A stretch of DNA of 64,000 nt from Sipunculus nudus (GCA_026874595.1 CM049317.1:34005901-34069900), one strand, 5' to 3'. Positions 21,901-36,006 are shown, counted from the stretch's first letter. Made by a program: numbers and translations. The notes: generated by a model not told the origin, from the letters alone.

Positions 21901-24795
21901 CACTGCAATCTCGTTCCTTCGAGAAATTAAGTAAACCTCAATTTTCCATTAAAAACCTATTAACATAGTTCTGGACTGCCTAATATCAAAACCGGTCCTC
22001 TGTTTTGCTTCATATTCCAATAAATATTCCCCAATATAATTTCTATGAACAAGTCAGAAATTAGGTCAGTATTACATATTTCTAAAAATGTATGAGTCTA
22101 AACATAATTCACTTTGTAAAAAATCAGGAAAGATATTTAACCACTTAAAATGATAATTGTTGAAGCTGGAGACCTTTTCAGGGATATTAATTTATTTAAT
22201 CAATATTTAATTCTATATCCAAGATTAGATCTGAATTTTGTAATTTTTTAAAGCTATTAGCATAAATATTAAATCAGTACCTTAAATCATGTCCTTCTTT
22301 GACCTTCTTTGACCTTCTTTGTTTCTTTGACATGTTTATTCCTGTAAGTATGTTTGATTTTATTTTCATGGCAGGTACACATTAGGATTGATTCTGTTAA
22401 ATTCTGAAAATTGAAAATAAAAGCTGAAAATTAGACTGGTTATTGACTTTTTTACAGTGGCTCTATTGTATTCACTTGCATTCGTCCAGCTGCAGACAGG
22501 CCACTTCTGGTCACTGGAGGTCAGCTATGGCAGGGTACCTGATCTGTCATAGGCCACTGAGACCCCCTGCCGTGACAGGTATACAGTTATTTTTATACCA
22601 ACCCCCCCCCCCCCTCCCCCCCCCCTTCCTCGTCAAGTGTTACGCGGTAATTGTTATTGTTTACACTGTATTTCCTTAATTGTAATGCTGTTTCCACTTC
22701 ATTATACCTTTTTTTCTTGAAATAGTAATTGAAGGAGTAATCCTGAAGATATGCAATGATCAGCTTTGTTTGTCTATTTTCAAATATTCAGTAATTGGGA
22801 ATGCACTATTTTTAGCCTGTAACCACCGTTGAATTTAATGATTATCTTGTATGCATATATACTAAGCTATTATAACCCCAACATTTCATCCCCACCACCT
22901 AAACGCACACACACACCCAACGCACACACACACACCATAAAGTCTTTGCACCCGTTTACTAGGGACGTTAGTTTTATTATTTAACAATATTATAAAAATA
23001 TATATATCTAATTAAACAAATGTGTAAACTATTAAACTGTTAACAGTTTATCCAAAAGCCAACCAATGACCATGGTAATAGTACAGATCATTTGTTCAAA
23101 AACTGCTCACGTGCTTCATTTTCAATATTAGGAAACACATGATCAGTTCACAAAATATTATTTGCAACTGTTTCTTACTCATCTATACAGAACAAACATA
23201 TCAACCAACCATACCCTATATTAAATCTTCCTCCCACACTTCATCTCAATTTGATATTATTTTAGATTTTCACCTACAAGGTCAACTTCAGCTGAGCACA
23301 GAGATCCTAGGGTCCCTTGTTCTTTACCGATACCAATTGTATCGACTTCACACTCATCTCTTCATTATTTTTTTTCCATTTTCCAGTGAAATTAAAAGGC
23401 ATGTTTCATGGATAGCAAATCTCATGATACATTATCCAGTGATAATTAAGACTTCTGATCAGTCGTTCCATCAATTATGTATGCAATAAATCAGTCAAGG
23501 TCTCAAATGTACCAGGATATATTTCTATCCTTGACAAATTATTTCTAGTCCAATGAATGAATTTTTAAGAAATCTCTATATATAAATCTTTATTTTAGAA
23601 ATTCGACGCGTAAAAGCGACGGTCTTAGCTTAAGAGTTGTTTCACATAAAACTTTTGATATCACTCAAGCAATGAACTTCAGGTCAGTTTAGGTGAAGAA
23701 TCCTTGATAGAAAACGTTCAACTGAAGTATCGCATTTTCCTCAAACGGCTGTCTCCTTATATTTTTTTTTTCCGTACAATTTCTGAATAATGTTCCATTT
23801 CATGCCGTTGTCATCAAACGACACGGATGATGTTCACATATGATATGATGTATGGAAAACTTTAATCTACTTTCAGGTTAAGGCTACGAACCATTTCAGC
23901 TGTTTTTCATCTTTATATGTTATCATTTACTGTTGCAAACTTTGGCTAATAAATCTGGAATATGAAACATTTGGGTTAATGTCGGTGAATTAAGTTAAAG
24001 AGAAACAGCTACACATTACGCTAGATAGTTTAGACTTTCAGAACAATGATTTTATCTGACCTGTCGACAAAAGAATAAATTCTATGAGGGCTCCAGCCGT
24101 ATTTAATTACAGACTTGCCAAATATCCAGTATGGCCGCCAAAGCACAATCACTGATATTTGATACATTGACACATTGATCAGTGCTTTCAAATTTCAGAC
24201 TCCTGTTAAAATACAATACGTCTGTCAGGACAGCCATTTGCAGGTTATGGCGATCGAGGGGCCATAATTGAGGATCTTAACTGTCCGAAACCTCTAGTTT
24301 GTGTTAGAGCAAGAACAAGGGAAAGGATAATTTTATTTTACCCTGGGGTAAAATTAAAATGCAACTCATTACTAAATTTGTGTGGTTTATACTACATTTT
24401 AATCATATTAATGACTAAACTCTACATGTATAACATTAATTTCATATCTGCGTTTGAAGACCGGTATATTTTTTTAAACGTTATTATCACTATTAGGACC
24501 ATGTGTGAAGCCTATTTCTTGTTCGCAATGTACAGAGGGTATATACATAACTATTGCAATAACATTCAGACTATGTGTTTATTATCAGTTCGTCTATGAT
24601 TTACAATCCTATAAGAATCAAGTCAGCAAGGAGTAAGTAAGGATCTTAATCTTGGCTTGACACGTTTAAATCTGACAAGACCAGATTTCAATTCCCAAGC
24701 AAAGGATTTTAATTTGGACTGGTCCACATCAAAATTTAAATCTGCCCAGTTTAAAATTGGATCCTATTCTAATAAACTTGTAATATTATTAATAT

Positions 24796-24798
<3 letters not shown>

Positions 24799-24849
<51 letters not shown>
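24799..24849. repeat. (AT)n microsatellite
   Basis: Pure AT tract of about 50 bp. Confidence 0.95.
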
Positions 24850-24852
<3 letters not shown>

Positions 24853-25469
24853 TAACTCTCGAAAGCGACCTCTGTTGTGCGATGTTGACACTTGTATGTC
24901 GGGGATTTGCAATAAGGAACAAATAGGTGACATCCTGTTGTAAATGAAGTTGGGATTCTTTGCGCAGACATAATAAACACATGGACTCTTCTTATGGACA
25001 ATGTGGAAATAGGGATCCTGACAGGATGCGTTTGGCTTTAACTAAAGATGAGTGATAACGGACAATTCTTAATTTTAGACACCATTACAAAATGTTGGAA
25101 TTATTATAAGCTGCTGAAGAGTCAGATTTTATTTCAACAGGAAGACTTAGTCATATCAGATCCTCTCATCGATCATGAAAATCAGCGAATGCTAAGTGCT
25201 GTTTGAGGCGGGTTCAGGGGTGTTTAAACAAAATCTGCATACCGATTTATTCCGAAAAAAATATACCATATCAATTTGGCATGTATAATGTATCTATTTT
25301 ATATAGAGCTAAATCTCAACCCATATTAGTCTTCATTAGCATTCACAATTTTAAAGCTGAAAACGCATCAAAATAAGCAGAATAAAAAGTTCCTGTGTCA
25401 CTGGAATCATCAGTTTAAAACAGGTAGTTAAAAGTTCACATAACAGCACAAACTGCACTTGATAGACTC

Positions 25470-26235
25470 AAATATCATATAAGACTAAATAAATGTGCCT
25501 TAAGTCATTTCTTAAATTGTTAAGAGTATCACAACCTCTTATGTCCACCGGTAGGGAATTTCACAACATTTGGCCAGTGACACTGAATGATCTTTCAGCA
25601 TGAGTATTCTTGGCACAAAACAGTTTATATGTATGCAAATAATCTATCAGATAGACTGGTGCTCCTCTCTTGACACATGTAAAGATCAGTACAAGCACTT
25701 TGTATTGTATCCTGTATTTAATGTGTAGTCATGCAGCTCCTTGAGACACTATGTCGCATATATTCAGAGTTATCCTGGCGGCAATATTTTGCACTACTTG
25801 TAATTTTCGAAAGGTGCACTTTGGTAATCCACTAAGAACTGCATATGCAGAATTAAAATGTGATAATACTATTGCAGACATTAATATTATATATGCCTCC
25901 AGAGTCAAATATAATGTGATATTTTTAATGCTTAAGAGATTAAGAATCAGAGTCTGACACTTGGATGCGATGTGTTTCTTGAAGTTCCACTGACTGTCTA
26001 GCTGTATCTCGAGGTGTTTAACGTTAGGTTTGTCCCATTTCGATTTACTTAGCGTCTTCCTGGATCTGAAAATAACGAAATCTGACTTTGTGTTGTTCAT
26101 TTTTAATCTTTCTGCCATCATCAAACTGTTCAGCTCTGCCTGATAGTCTCCGGCAACGTACGCATTCTTCAACACATGGTCGTCCGCAAAACCATATACA
26201 AGAACATCTGATGGAATCATCTCAGTTTAGTGTAC
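25470..26235 (-). pseudogene. LINE reverse-transcriptase C-terminal remnant
   Basis: On the minus strand: VYGFADDHVL (the catalytic Y/F-x-DD box), MNNTKSDFVIF, VKHLEIQLDS, LPKCTFRKLQVVQNIAARI. After a frame change follow YKVLVLIFTCVKRGAPVYL, AERSFSVTGQML, a stop in place of Trp, NSLPVDIRGCDTL and LRNDLRHIYL. This order is typical of CR1/L2-like LINE open frame 2. Truncated, frameshifted and inactive. Confidence 0.85.
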
Positions 26236-26799
26236 TGGTATATGTCAGAAAACCAAAAGGACCGGCGCAGGAACCTTATTGAACAGAAAATGTGAGGCTA
26301 AATTCCTTAGAATGTTCAACGCCTACCTTAACTTTACACTCCCTGTGGCTGAGATAAGTCCTGAACCAATGTTGTACAGAATCACAAAGACCAAACCGAT
26401 TACTAAGTACTTCGAGTAAAAATATTTTAAACGTCTACACATTTAAATATTAATTTTACTGTCATATATGTATCAATATACTACTAAAGTGGTCCTGCCG
26501 GTAAGTTTGTACCAGAACTTCCGAAGAAACGGGCCATGACAGTGGGCGAATTTGTTATCAGCGTCATTAAGATGCTTTAACTTACAGAATCCACACCAAC
26601 TTGGCCTTTCCACTTGCACACAGTTAAATTCCCGGCAGCATCACATCCCAGCTCGGTCCCGTAACATCATACCGCGCCTGCCATTGCTGACCTTCACCTT
26701 GGCCGAATACAACAAAGACGTATATAGATTGATTCCGTTTCGACCACCAGACGTCGCTACCTTATGGGTCTGCCGAGGTCGCTACCTTAATATGGTTAT

Positions 26800-27175
26800 A
26801 AATGACTATACGAATGAGCCGGCTAATAGAATTAAACTAGAGGAAAGCTTACCTCGGGTATCTTCCTGGAAAGATGCAATTGATTATATATATAATACCA
26901 CTATGGATATGTTTATGAGGCAATTGCAGTTTAGAATTATCTTTAAAATATTGTCTGTGAATGTAAAGCTATACAGATGGAAAATAACTGATACCAATAT
27001 GTGTTCATATTGCAAAAACAGAAACAGAAATAGTAGTGCATTTATTCTGTGACTGCGACACAGCTAAATCATTTTATAGACAAATTAGTCAGTGGGCAGA
27101 ACACGCTGGAATAAACATTCCCGCACTGACTCCGCTCCTTTTATACATGGGATGTAACTAAGACAATGTCAATAA
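26800..27175 (+). pseudogene. Non-LTR retrotransposon C-terminal zinc-finger (zf-RVT) remnant
   Basis: The frame reads RQLQFRIIFKILSVNVKLYR, WKITDTNMCSYCK, then after a frameshift LFCDCDTAKSFYRQISQWA and LTPLLLYMGCN. The CxxC...H..C arrangement after the thumb is the zf-RVT module of LINE reverse transcriptases. It is on the opposite strand to, and different in type from, the fragment at 25470-26235. Confidence 0.65.
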
Positions 27176-27446
27176 ACGTATAATAGATTTGTTATATTGC
27201 TAAAAAAATATGTAATTTTTAAAATAGAGAATCGGGTAATTTTCCATCTTTCACTGTATATATATCACAATTAAAAAATTGAAAGGATTTGAAAGAAGAG
27301 TGGCTGAAAAAATTAACCTACTTAATGTTTTTTAAAGAGTGAAGAATTTTGAGAATTAGCTGTAGAATATAATTTTGAAATGTTTATAAATAAGTAGGTA
27401 AGAGTATGTGCATGTGTGTGTATGTATATGTGTGTATATATTTGGT

Positions 27447-27448
<2 letters not shown>

Positions 27449-27490
<42 letters not shown>
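27449..27490. repeat. (AT)n microsatellite
   Basis: Pure AT tract preceded by a GT/AT-rich stretch. Confidence 0.95.
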
Positions 27491-27493
<3 letters not shown>

Positions 27494-28178
27494 GTGAACG
27501 CGGCAATTATGCTCTTCCTCTACAACGTGACCCAACAGGTTGTCATTTTCTAGTCTCATATAAATATTTTAAAGCCAAAAATCTCTTCTAATTTTGACCT
27601 TGCCGTAAACGAGAATTCAGACAGCCGGAAATAAATTACATAATGATTTGTACTCATCCCTCTCGTCAGAAATTGGGTAAAATCGGAATTTAATATTTTC
27701 ATGAACAATTATGATTGATTATATTTTAGTTTGTACTTATTATAAATTAATTGTATGAATAACGATGTTTTAATAAATTTCTATTCTGAATATGATTGGA
27801 TTTCCGTCTGCCTACAGTATTTCCCAAAATATTGTCTAAATATCTGTAAATTACAATGCAGTTGGTCCAGATAACAGTGCATATGAAAAATCATTTTAAA
27901 TTGTTTCGATTGCTAATCAGTCGGTGAGATGGTGTCATAATTTTTAAACATCTCATGCAAGATTAACAAATTTGGGATAAATGTCCGACTACAAGAAAAG
28001 GTATATATGAATTAAAGGTGAACTATTGTTTCATATTGTGTATTGTTATGAGATTGATTTCAGATTATATACAGTTTATACAGTTATTGCTAGTGGTAGT
28101 AGAGGAAGTAGTAATAGTAGTTGTTGTAGTTGTACCAATAGCTGTAGGTTCAATGTTAGTAGTAGTATTATATTATTA

Positions 28179-29368
28179 CAGTGAAACCTGTCTTAAGCGG
28201 ACAGTCAAGGGACTCAATCATTTTGTCCTTAACAGTGAGGTGTCCTTATTAGGCAGGTTGACCTTGGTTGATAACTGAGGGATTATAAATAAAAACAACG
28301 AACAGCTGCAAGAACTTGTTTATTGTATTATATCCGATTTCATGTATATGAACAACATCAAGTAGTGAACAATATAAGGAGAAAAGTCTATGAAGACTTA
28401 TAAAACAACGTTCATATACTCGCTTACGCTCTTTTTCGCTGTTTCACATAGTCGAATAAGCTTGACATTCTCAGGTAGCATAAGCTCCCGCCACGGAGCA
28501 CGTGTGGTGCCACCTGGCGGCATTGCCTGAATGATGACGTTGATAATGCGAAGATTGTAATGGCTACGAACCTGGGATCATTCGTTTTAAAAGGTGAATG
28601 TAGCTTTAGCCTAAAATAAACTTTCTTTGATGATGGTTGTTTGGTTCGATTTGCTTTAATGTTGAATGCACCCGAGATTAAACGAACCCCGGGGAGTTTG
28701 TGCTCGGCAGCACTGTAAAAAAACAGCTAAGGAGCGAGCAGATGTTTGACACTGAGCAGATCAGTTTGAGATATACTGAGCAAAACCGATAAATTAATAT
28801 CAAACAGCCTGCTATAACAAAGTGGCTAATTTTACAGTTAGATATTGCGTGGTGAGATAAGGGACGCATGGGAAATCGGTAGCCGTTTAATCAATTTATT
28901 GACCCAGCGGTCGAGCGAAAAATATGCAGCTACGCAACGTGTGAATGATCAACCATGGAATAAAGTGACACGATGTTTAACGCTTCATATTTGCTGTGTT
29001 TAACTTAGGAGCACATTACACCGTGACATGAGCACAGCCACGCATTAAGGTAACAACTGGGGATTGCATAATCCTTTGTGTTCCAGTACCGGGAACAGCA
29101 ACAATACCGGTGGTCTTTAATGTTGCCCGGGTCGAGTGATCAGTGTCCGCCAGAGGTGGCGTATCGTGTCCGCTTTTGTCAGGTTCATGTATTCTTAGAA
29201 TGTCGGTTTGAGTTGAAATCTGCTGTCCGTTGTCCGCAGTAGTGAGGTGTCCGCCTCACAGAGGTTCCGCTTATACATAACATATAGGGAATTTTAAAGG
29301 GACTTAACTATCTTGTCCGTTATAGCCAGTTGTCCGCCTTAGTGAGGTGTCCGTTAGACCAGTTTCAA
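28179..29368. mobile_element. pogo/Tigger-like non-autonomous DNA transposon, about 1.2 kb
   Basis: The left end is TA|CAGTGAAACCTGTCTTAAGC then GGACAGTCAAGGGACT; the right end on the other strand is CATTGAAACTGGTCTAACGG then ACACCTCACTAAGG, followed by TA. Near-terminal 'cggaca' and 'gtgaggtgtcc' repeats occur on both sides. No transposase frame is seen inside. Confidence 0.65.
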
Positions 29369-29414
29369 TGTATTTAATTTCCTGTTTTCAGTGTGCTAAA
29401 ATTTAAAGATACAA

Positions 29415-29887
29415 TTAAAGGTGCCCAATCACCTACCTTTCGAAACAGAATTCATATGATCTCTGGGTTCCTTTGAGCACATAATAGTGAGCAAAGGGTA
29501 ATTTTGGTTGTGAAAAGTTCTTATAGGGCCTTCATGAAGGATGTGTAAAATTGTTTAACAACAACATGTTTGTAAACACAGCAATATTGACAAACAGGAA
29601 AAACATGTAACCTAACGTGGTAGGTTGCATATATGCAGAGCTATAGAAAAGTCACTTGTTGCAAAACGCCATTTGCAAAGCTCTGGCTTATCTGAATTGC
29701 TGCCAGATGCCCTCGTTGAATTTGTATTGATTATTTGGTTGGCCCCCACATATTATAAACACAATGCTATAAACATAACAAGGAGCCTGTGTGCGGTGAT
29801 ATCCACTTTTTCTGACCTATTTTTATGAAAGCTCTAAGGGATTACCTTTAGTTTATAAAGGTCAGATAGGTGATTGGGTACCTTTAA
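29415..29887. mobile_element. TTAA-flanked MITE, copy 1
   Basis: 473 bp including flanking TTAA on both sides. Inverted ends: AAAGGTGCCCAATCACCTAC on the left and, on the other strand, AAAGGTACCCAATCACCTAT on the right. A second copy at 52951-53412 matches along the whole length. A TTAA target suggests mobilisation by a piggyBac-type transposase. Confidence 0.75.
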
Positions 29888-31860
29888 GCTTATGACGGAT
29901 CGAAAGATGGACCATAATTTTGCTTCTGTGTACATTTCTATTTATGAGTGAGCTTTAGCGGCGCTTGTTTTCCTAAACAGCATCTCCCAATCTAAACCTC
30001 CATGGACCATTAATAAACACATATCAAGAAACACAATCATCAAACTATTGACACTTGATATGAGATATAGTCGACAGTAAAGTTTAAAAGTTATTACATA
30101 AGGGCTTGTCAAGTTTACAACAGGTAATAGATAAAAGGAGGTCGATTCCATATGATATTTCATGTATTTTCTTTCAGTCATTTATTTAAAAAATATTATC
30201 AATGCTAGATTCCATATAAAAAATTGTATTTGTTGGTTATTTTTTGCAGATTTTGATAACTGATGGACAACCTGAATTCGTTTAAGTTTAATAGATGTCC
30301 TATATTGAATAACCCGGATTTTATGTCTTGGACTGAATGATGATGAAGTAAATCAACCGGTTATGCAGCATTTTACTTTGCCATATACCCACGAGAAGGC
30401 AGCACAGGGTTTCGTCGTCACTGGCATATATATAACACAGTGAATATATGTTTCAAGCAACAAAAACGATTACTACTCAAGAGGCACAGGAATCGTCCAG
30501 CCTTAATGTGAACCACCTCATTACCCATGCATGCATATTTCCCGGTGTTTTAAATATAAAACTTACACTCATGTGAAAGAGTAAGAGCATTCACAAATTA
30601 AAAAATTAGATTACAGAAGAATAATTAATATCGATTTGATTACATTTTTATCTGCTTTTAACTTAAGCTAATCTTAACATTCTTTAAATGCAAAAACGAT
30701 GCTTGTAAGAAATTTACAGATTGAATCATATGTAGAAGTGAAAAGTTCATATACCAAGGCACTGGCGCAGGACACCGGTAACTTGCACAACACACAAACA
30801 CCCGCCCTCACACACAAATGTAAAAACCTCATAATCGCCCGTCTGTGTGGTAGCCATGACGATATAGTAGCATGCCGATTAACTGGGGATCTTTGAAATA
30901 ACATTTTGGTTCAAGAAAGTGGATACCTGGACGGATCGGCTTTCAGTAACATCATGCAATAAACGTTCAACAGACCGACACAATTTGAGAAAAGATGCTT
31001 TTTTACTTCTTTAATTGTTAATCTCTCTGTCTCGCTGTCTATCTGTCACTCTCTCTCTCTCTCATATCGTAACGACTTTATCTTACATGAAACTGTTACA
31101 TATATTATGTTTTATAAATCGACAAACAGAAAAACAGAAAATACGTAGCCAAAGATGGCATGCGGTAACGTAAAATGTGGTCTGTTATCTCCACCAGGTC
31201 AATGGGCACAATGTACCAAATCTTCGTCATCAAAATGTTTCTTTTTCTGCGGAATCCGCCCATTAAACTGCGGTATATTGGTTATCATTAGTAACGGTTT
31301 AGCCCACGTGACCGCCCACTCTACCCGCAGCACAAGTCACTTCAGTTAACATCCGATTACTGGGTATTGCACCCTAAGAAATGCACTCGAGAAAACATAA
31401 AAAGGCCAATAAAAACTAGCACAATAAACTCTCATAAATGTCATATGTTTCGGAGATGTACGGCATATTTTGATTATATCGATGCTGAGATCTTATTTTC
31501 ACTGGTCAGAAATCGGTTCGTGTGTACAAAGAAATCAACAAATCACGGACACTTCAAAGGGAACATGGTTGACTTATAAATTTATGATAAACTTTGGGTT
31601 TTAAAATACGCCTCTACCTTGCGATCGCACTGCGACTGCAGACATCTTAACTTACAATTTGTGTTTACCCATACATCAACTGTTATTATTATTAGTAGTA
31701 GTAGTATTATTATCATTATTATTGTAAAACCATAAAAAAAAAATAAAAAAAATTACAATTTTAGGATATGCAGTTGATCCTTTGCCAATTAATGGTATAA
31801 AAAGGCTCCATTGTTGTTGTCATAAATGGGTGAGACATGTTAACATTACAGCGTGAACAG
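29888..31860. other. Intergenic, no gene seen
   Basis: AT-rich sequence with a short CT-rich stretch (31021-31060) and a TAG/TTA trinucleotide run (31681-31725). Open frames are short and lack recognisable domains. Confidence 0.55.
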
Positions 31861-31870
31861 ATTCACGGTG

Positions 31871-31949
<79 letters not shown>
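31871..31949. repeat. (AT)n microsatellite
   Basis: AT tract with one GT interruption at 31891. Confidence 0.95.
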
Positions 31950-31954
<5 letters not shown>

Positions 31955-32071
31955 CTTTGTATTTTATGCAATGGTGTGACGTAATAAGATTCTGCACTGA
32001 CTGTTCAAGTGAAAATGTTACTTGAGATGATGTGTGGTGAGTCATTATTATAGTGTGTAGCTCTACAGGGC

Positions 32072-32190
32072 ACACGGCGGGCACCTGCTGCATTCCAATT
32101 AGACACCAAACAAAAGAACCTGGTACGCTCTGATTACCCGTCTGTAAACGGGACGCGCTCCACTGGGACGATGCCTGATTAACAAATAAA
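32072..32190 (+). repeat. Interspersed repeat, copy 2
   Basis: Second copy of 21041-21155 (gcgggcacctgctgcatt, gaacctggtacgctctgatt, ctccactgggacgatgcctg). No terminal repeats or target duplication are obvious. Confidence 0.65.
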
Positions 32191-32416
32191 GACGCTCACT
32201 TTGCGCCCCTCCCAACGACTCCATGTATAAGTCATTGTCATGTGTACTACGTAAACTTCTATTCACTAATTTCTCCTAAAAGAAAACATGAATTCGGCTA
32301 TCGTGCCGATATTTTTTTTATTCTCAATGATTCAATGATTACTGCAAAATAAAACCTTAAATTATGGATGCTTTCATCATAGAAATAGATTTGCATAAAA
32401 ACTGTTATCACCGATT

Positions 32417-32420
<4 letters not shown>

Positions 32421-32485
<65 letters not shown>

Positions 32486-32486
32486 T
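32421..32486. repeat. (AT)n microsatellite
   Basis: Pure AT tract with one AA interruption near the end. Confidence 0.95.
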
Positions 32487-33087
32487 CCTGGGCCTTCACC
32501 AATGTTTCAATCGAAAACCTAACTAAAAGGTAAATACACAAGTTACCATCAACCTGGTTAACGATGCAATAATAATTGGACATGAATGAGCTTCCTTGAC
32601 ACCTTGAATATGGGTTACAATTCTTGAGGGACACGATGTGTCCTGCATTCAGTCCGGGACACACTTTTCCGAGGGACACGAACTATCCTACTTTCAGTCT
32701 GCCCTCAGCCTCCAGGGGTATGAGGGGGTGAGAAAATGGTTCATCCTTCTTTTTTAATAAACTGACAGGGACCTGCGAGTCATGATGCAAGTCATAATAG
32801 AACACCATATCCCAAGGGCAGGTCGAAATATTACTTTGTGGTAGTATTTGACATCAGAGGCTCATATGATAGTGTTTTATTTGCTAAATAATGAAACTAA
32901 AATGTTGTTACACAGAAGCTGTTTTGGTTACTGGTACCTTTTCGGCGAATGTCGGCTACCGCAGTGATCGCTGTCAAGCCGTCATGAAGGACGTTTGGGA
33001 GGAGGCTGCCCAAATAGCCTTCATAGACCAACCACTCTGTGTGTTTGCGGTTATATACTGATGATGGTTATTGATGCGGTATGTGCG

Positions 33088-33090
<3 letters not shown>

Positions 33091-33139
<49 letters not shown>
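33091..33139. repeat. (AT)n microsatellite
   Basis: Pure AT tract. Confidence 0.95.
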
Positions 33140-33142
<3 letters not shown>

Positions 33143-34035
33143 ACTTTAGCCCTGTGTCTGTAGCTACATGAAATTAAACATTTAAAAAAACATTTTAAAA
33201 ATATTTTTAAAAAATATATATATACTTATTGTAATCTGCATTTTACCTGAGGTAAATTTCATTACAATTTTATTCAAATAAGGAAATCGTATTGGACACG
33301 GACTTGAAATCCGGTTCCAGATAACCCGGACTCGAATAAGAGGGACTTGGACTCGAATCTCAAGGACTCGAACTTGGACTCGGACCCAGATGGTGTGGAC
33401 TCGACTACATCACTCTCGTATAGCAAATAACTGATAAAGAATGAACAATACCCACCCCACCCCCCTTCCCCACCCCCTAATACACACACAGGGACACGGG
33501 AATGACAGATGCATTTGGCATCGAACTTTCGGTATCGCAAATTTTCAAAGAGTTTGAAACCCTCATAAAGCTAGTTGCAGTATGTATTTTATGTCACATA
33601 GCCATAAATAGATCCAAAATGCACATTATCCCCCCGCCCCCGTACGGGAAACGGGAACAATAGATGCATCGAACTTGGTTAACACATATGAGAAATGGTT
33701 ATATACAGGATGTCAGGTGATATAACTGAATGGCAGCCCTCCATTAAGAAAGGAATTCGTCCTTTCCACACGATCACATACCATGTAACGCAAACGCCGG
33801 TCTGGTAGCAATGCTAGATGCCAAGATACCGAGAAGACCAGCAATACCATTGATTAATTTATATTTATAGGAAAGCCCTTTATTTACCTTTCTTCTTTAG
33901 AGGAGACTATTCACACTATACGCATGCATGAAAATACCCAATTGTCAAAATAGTCATTTGGAACACTTTAAGGTTGACGAACATTTTTGTTTAAATTATC
34001 GGTATAACTATCATGTCTACCTTTCTCTAACTCTG

Positions 34036-34045
34036 TATATATATG

Positions 34046-34113
<68 letters not shown>
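34036..34113. repeat. Compound (AT)n(AG)n microsatellite
   Basis: About 30 bp of AT followed by about 48 bp of AG and a few GACA repeats. Confidence 0.95.
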
Positions 34114-34117
<4 letters not shown>

Positions 34118-35267
34118 CAGACAGACAGACAAAGCGAGAGCTCTCTGGCGCAGGCGTTCATTATTTGATACCCGGTTTGCTTGACGTGTCGTGTTTATGT
34201 TCAGATTGATTCCCTGAATAAAGGAATCTATCTATGTACATATATCCCTGATCCCTTTTTTCCTGTCGGGAAAGTTTGTAGTAGGGCTACGTTGTACTAT
34301 AACGTACACGTGTCGTATAATTTTCCTTTGGTACCTGTTCATGTTGACTGCCCACACTAACATATGTGGGTTCTTGTTTGCTCAAATATTTTTTTTTCAA
34401 TAAGAACAAATTTAAACAATAGTTGAGAATCTTCTTGTAAACATTTTGAAAATTCAAACACGTAGTGCAAATCCACATTTTCAAATATAAACATGATTAG
34501 TTATAAAACTAACACCAAAACGCAATGTTACCCTCATGTCCGTATAAAGACACAACATAACCACATTCCAGTGCATTTCGGTGTCAAAGTCAGCGTACTG
34601 ACCACAATAAAATAAGGGTCTGGTATTCTCTCGGTGACCTGGTATCTTAAAAAGCTACTCTCATGAGTTCACCTAATTCACAGCTGGGCACAAAGGGGTA
34701 CGTGTCCAACACGGTACGTGATAACCATGGTACACTTGATGGTTACCCTAGTGACACGTACATGTCAAGGCGTCACCACGGAGATTATGCATCCGTCACC
34801 ATGCTTGACGTGGGTTTAGAGTGCAAGGCCAGGGCACAGATTTCCTTGCAAGAATAATTTTATATAGTTTTGTTATTGTTTTATTTTTCCGTACATATTA
34901 TTAATGTTAACCTTAAGGTTACTTATAGTAATTGTTATTGCAGTCTTTCTTATTTTATAATCTTATTATATCTGTCCATGTTATTTTATCATATTAAGCA
35001 GTGAGTGATTCAGGGTTCAGCCTTCTCAGAGAAAATATGCAAGGTTTACCAATGAATGAATATTTCTTTGTGGCATTTTTCTCTAGAATGTGATTCGTTT
35101 GGATTGTTTTGATCAGTCCATATAGAAATATATGGAATTTTAAATAACCGATTTAAGGGGTTTACATTTTCTGCATGATATAATTCACTTTTGATTTAGT
35201 TAATAATTACATTGCCTCCTGATATCGATAGTATTATTATTTTAATCATATTCGGTATCATATATAC

Positions 35268-35284
35268 ATATGATATATATATAC

Positions 35285-35341
<57 letters not shown>
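35268..35341. repeat. (AT)n microsatellite about 600 bp upstream of gene C
   Basis: Imperfect ATAC/AT start, then a pure AT tract to 35341. Confidence 0.95.
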
Positions 35342-35345
<4 letters not shown>

Positions 35346-35943
35346 CAAATTACCGTATTATTGTGCTGTTACTACCTCTAACGCATAAATGCATATTGAA
35401 AATGTGTCATGTCCTTTATTTAGTTGTATTTTTTTTCAGCGGCTTTACTTGAGAAAAAGATCTATATGTATATATATGTATTATCCACCTGCATAAATAT
35501 TTTACGTATTCGATTAATTTTTAAAACATTAGATGAAATCTTACCTCACCTCATATTACTTAAAGAACTACCATTGTATACGAGATCGCGTGATGTCATT
35601 AAGGTATCGTCCACGGCCTAGCACGGACTTATCTACACAACACGCATTCTCACGTAAACGTGTACACAGAGAGATGCGGCCTATATAGTAATGACACTAA
35701 GTAACTGCCGTCATTAACACAGACCGGTTACGCCTGGTGCTCACCTCGTTTTTTGTGGCCGTCCATTATACGTTTTCGCCCAGTTTTCCGTCGTTACGCC
35801 CAATGATTCCTCTGTGGTCGCCCTCTATTTGTACCGCGCGCACCCATCTTCCCCAGTAGTCCGCATCTTTAACAAAGCCTGTCAAAAGGAGACAGAATCA
35901 GCGCTCCGTGTCTGCCTGTATACTTAGCCGGGATTCAAAGCTT

Positions 35944-36006
35944 ATGAAACATGGGTTGGATTTTACTTTCATTGTTATATTGGATGCTTCATATTGTGAT
36001 TATTAA
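35944..36006 (+). promoter_or_regulatory. Upstream ATG overlapping the gene C start
   Basis: An ATG 7 nt before the chosen start opens a 20-codon frame in another phase that stops at 36006, inside exon 1. Its context is weak (C at -3) while ATG 35951 is strong. It could lower translation of gene C through leaky scanning, if the transcription start lies upstream of it. Confidence 0.4.

Larger units (their letters stand above)
20701..25460. other. Intergenic region between genes A and C, no gene seen
   Basis: Contains a short interspersed repeat (21041-21155), microsatellites, a tRNA-like element (21716-21900), a C-rich tract at 22599-22627 and a small triplicated caccttctttga-like motif at 22296-22320. 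Short open frames here have no recognisable domains. Confidence 0.6.
33140..35940. other. Intergenic region upstream of gene C
   Basis: Holds microsatellites and no recognisable gene. A TATATA at 35682-35687, about 270 bp before the gene C ATG, is the nearest TATA-like string, but AT richness makes it weak evidence for a promoter. Confidence 0.4.

Noticed and set aside
29942-30181. Minus-strand frame of 79 codons with hydrophobic stretches
   Set aside because: No start context, splice sites or family match; likely chance in AT-rich sequence.
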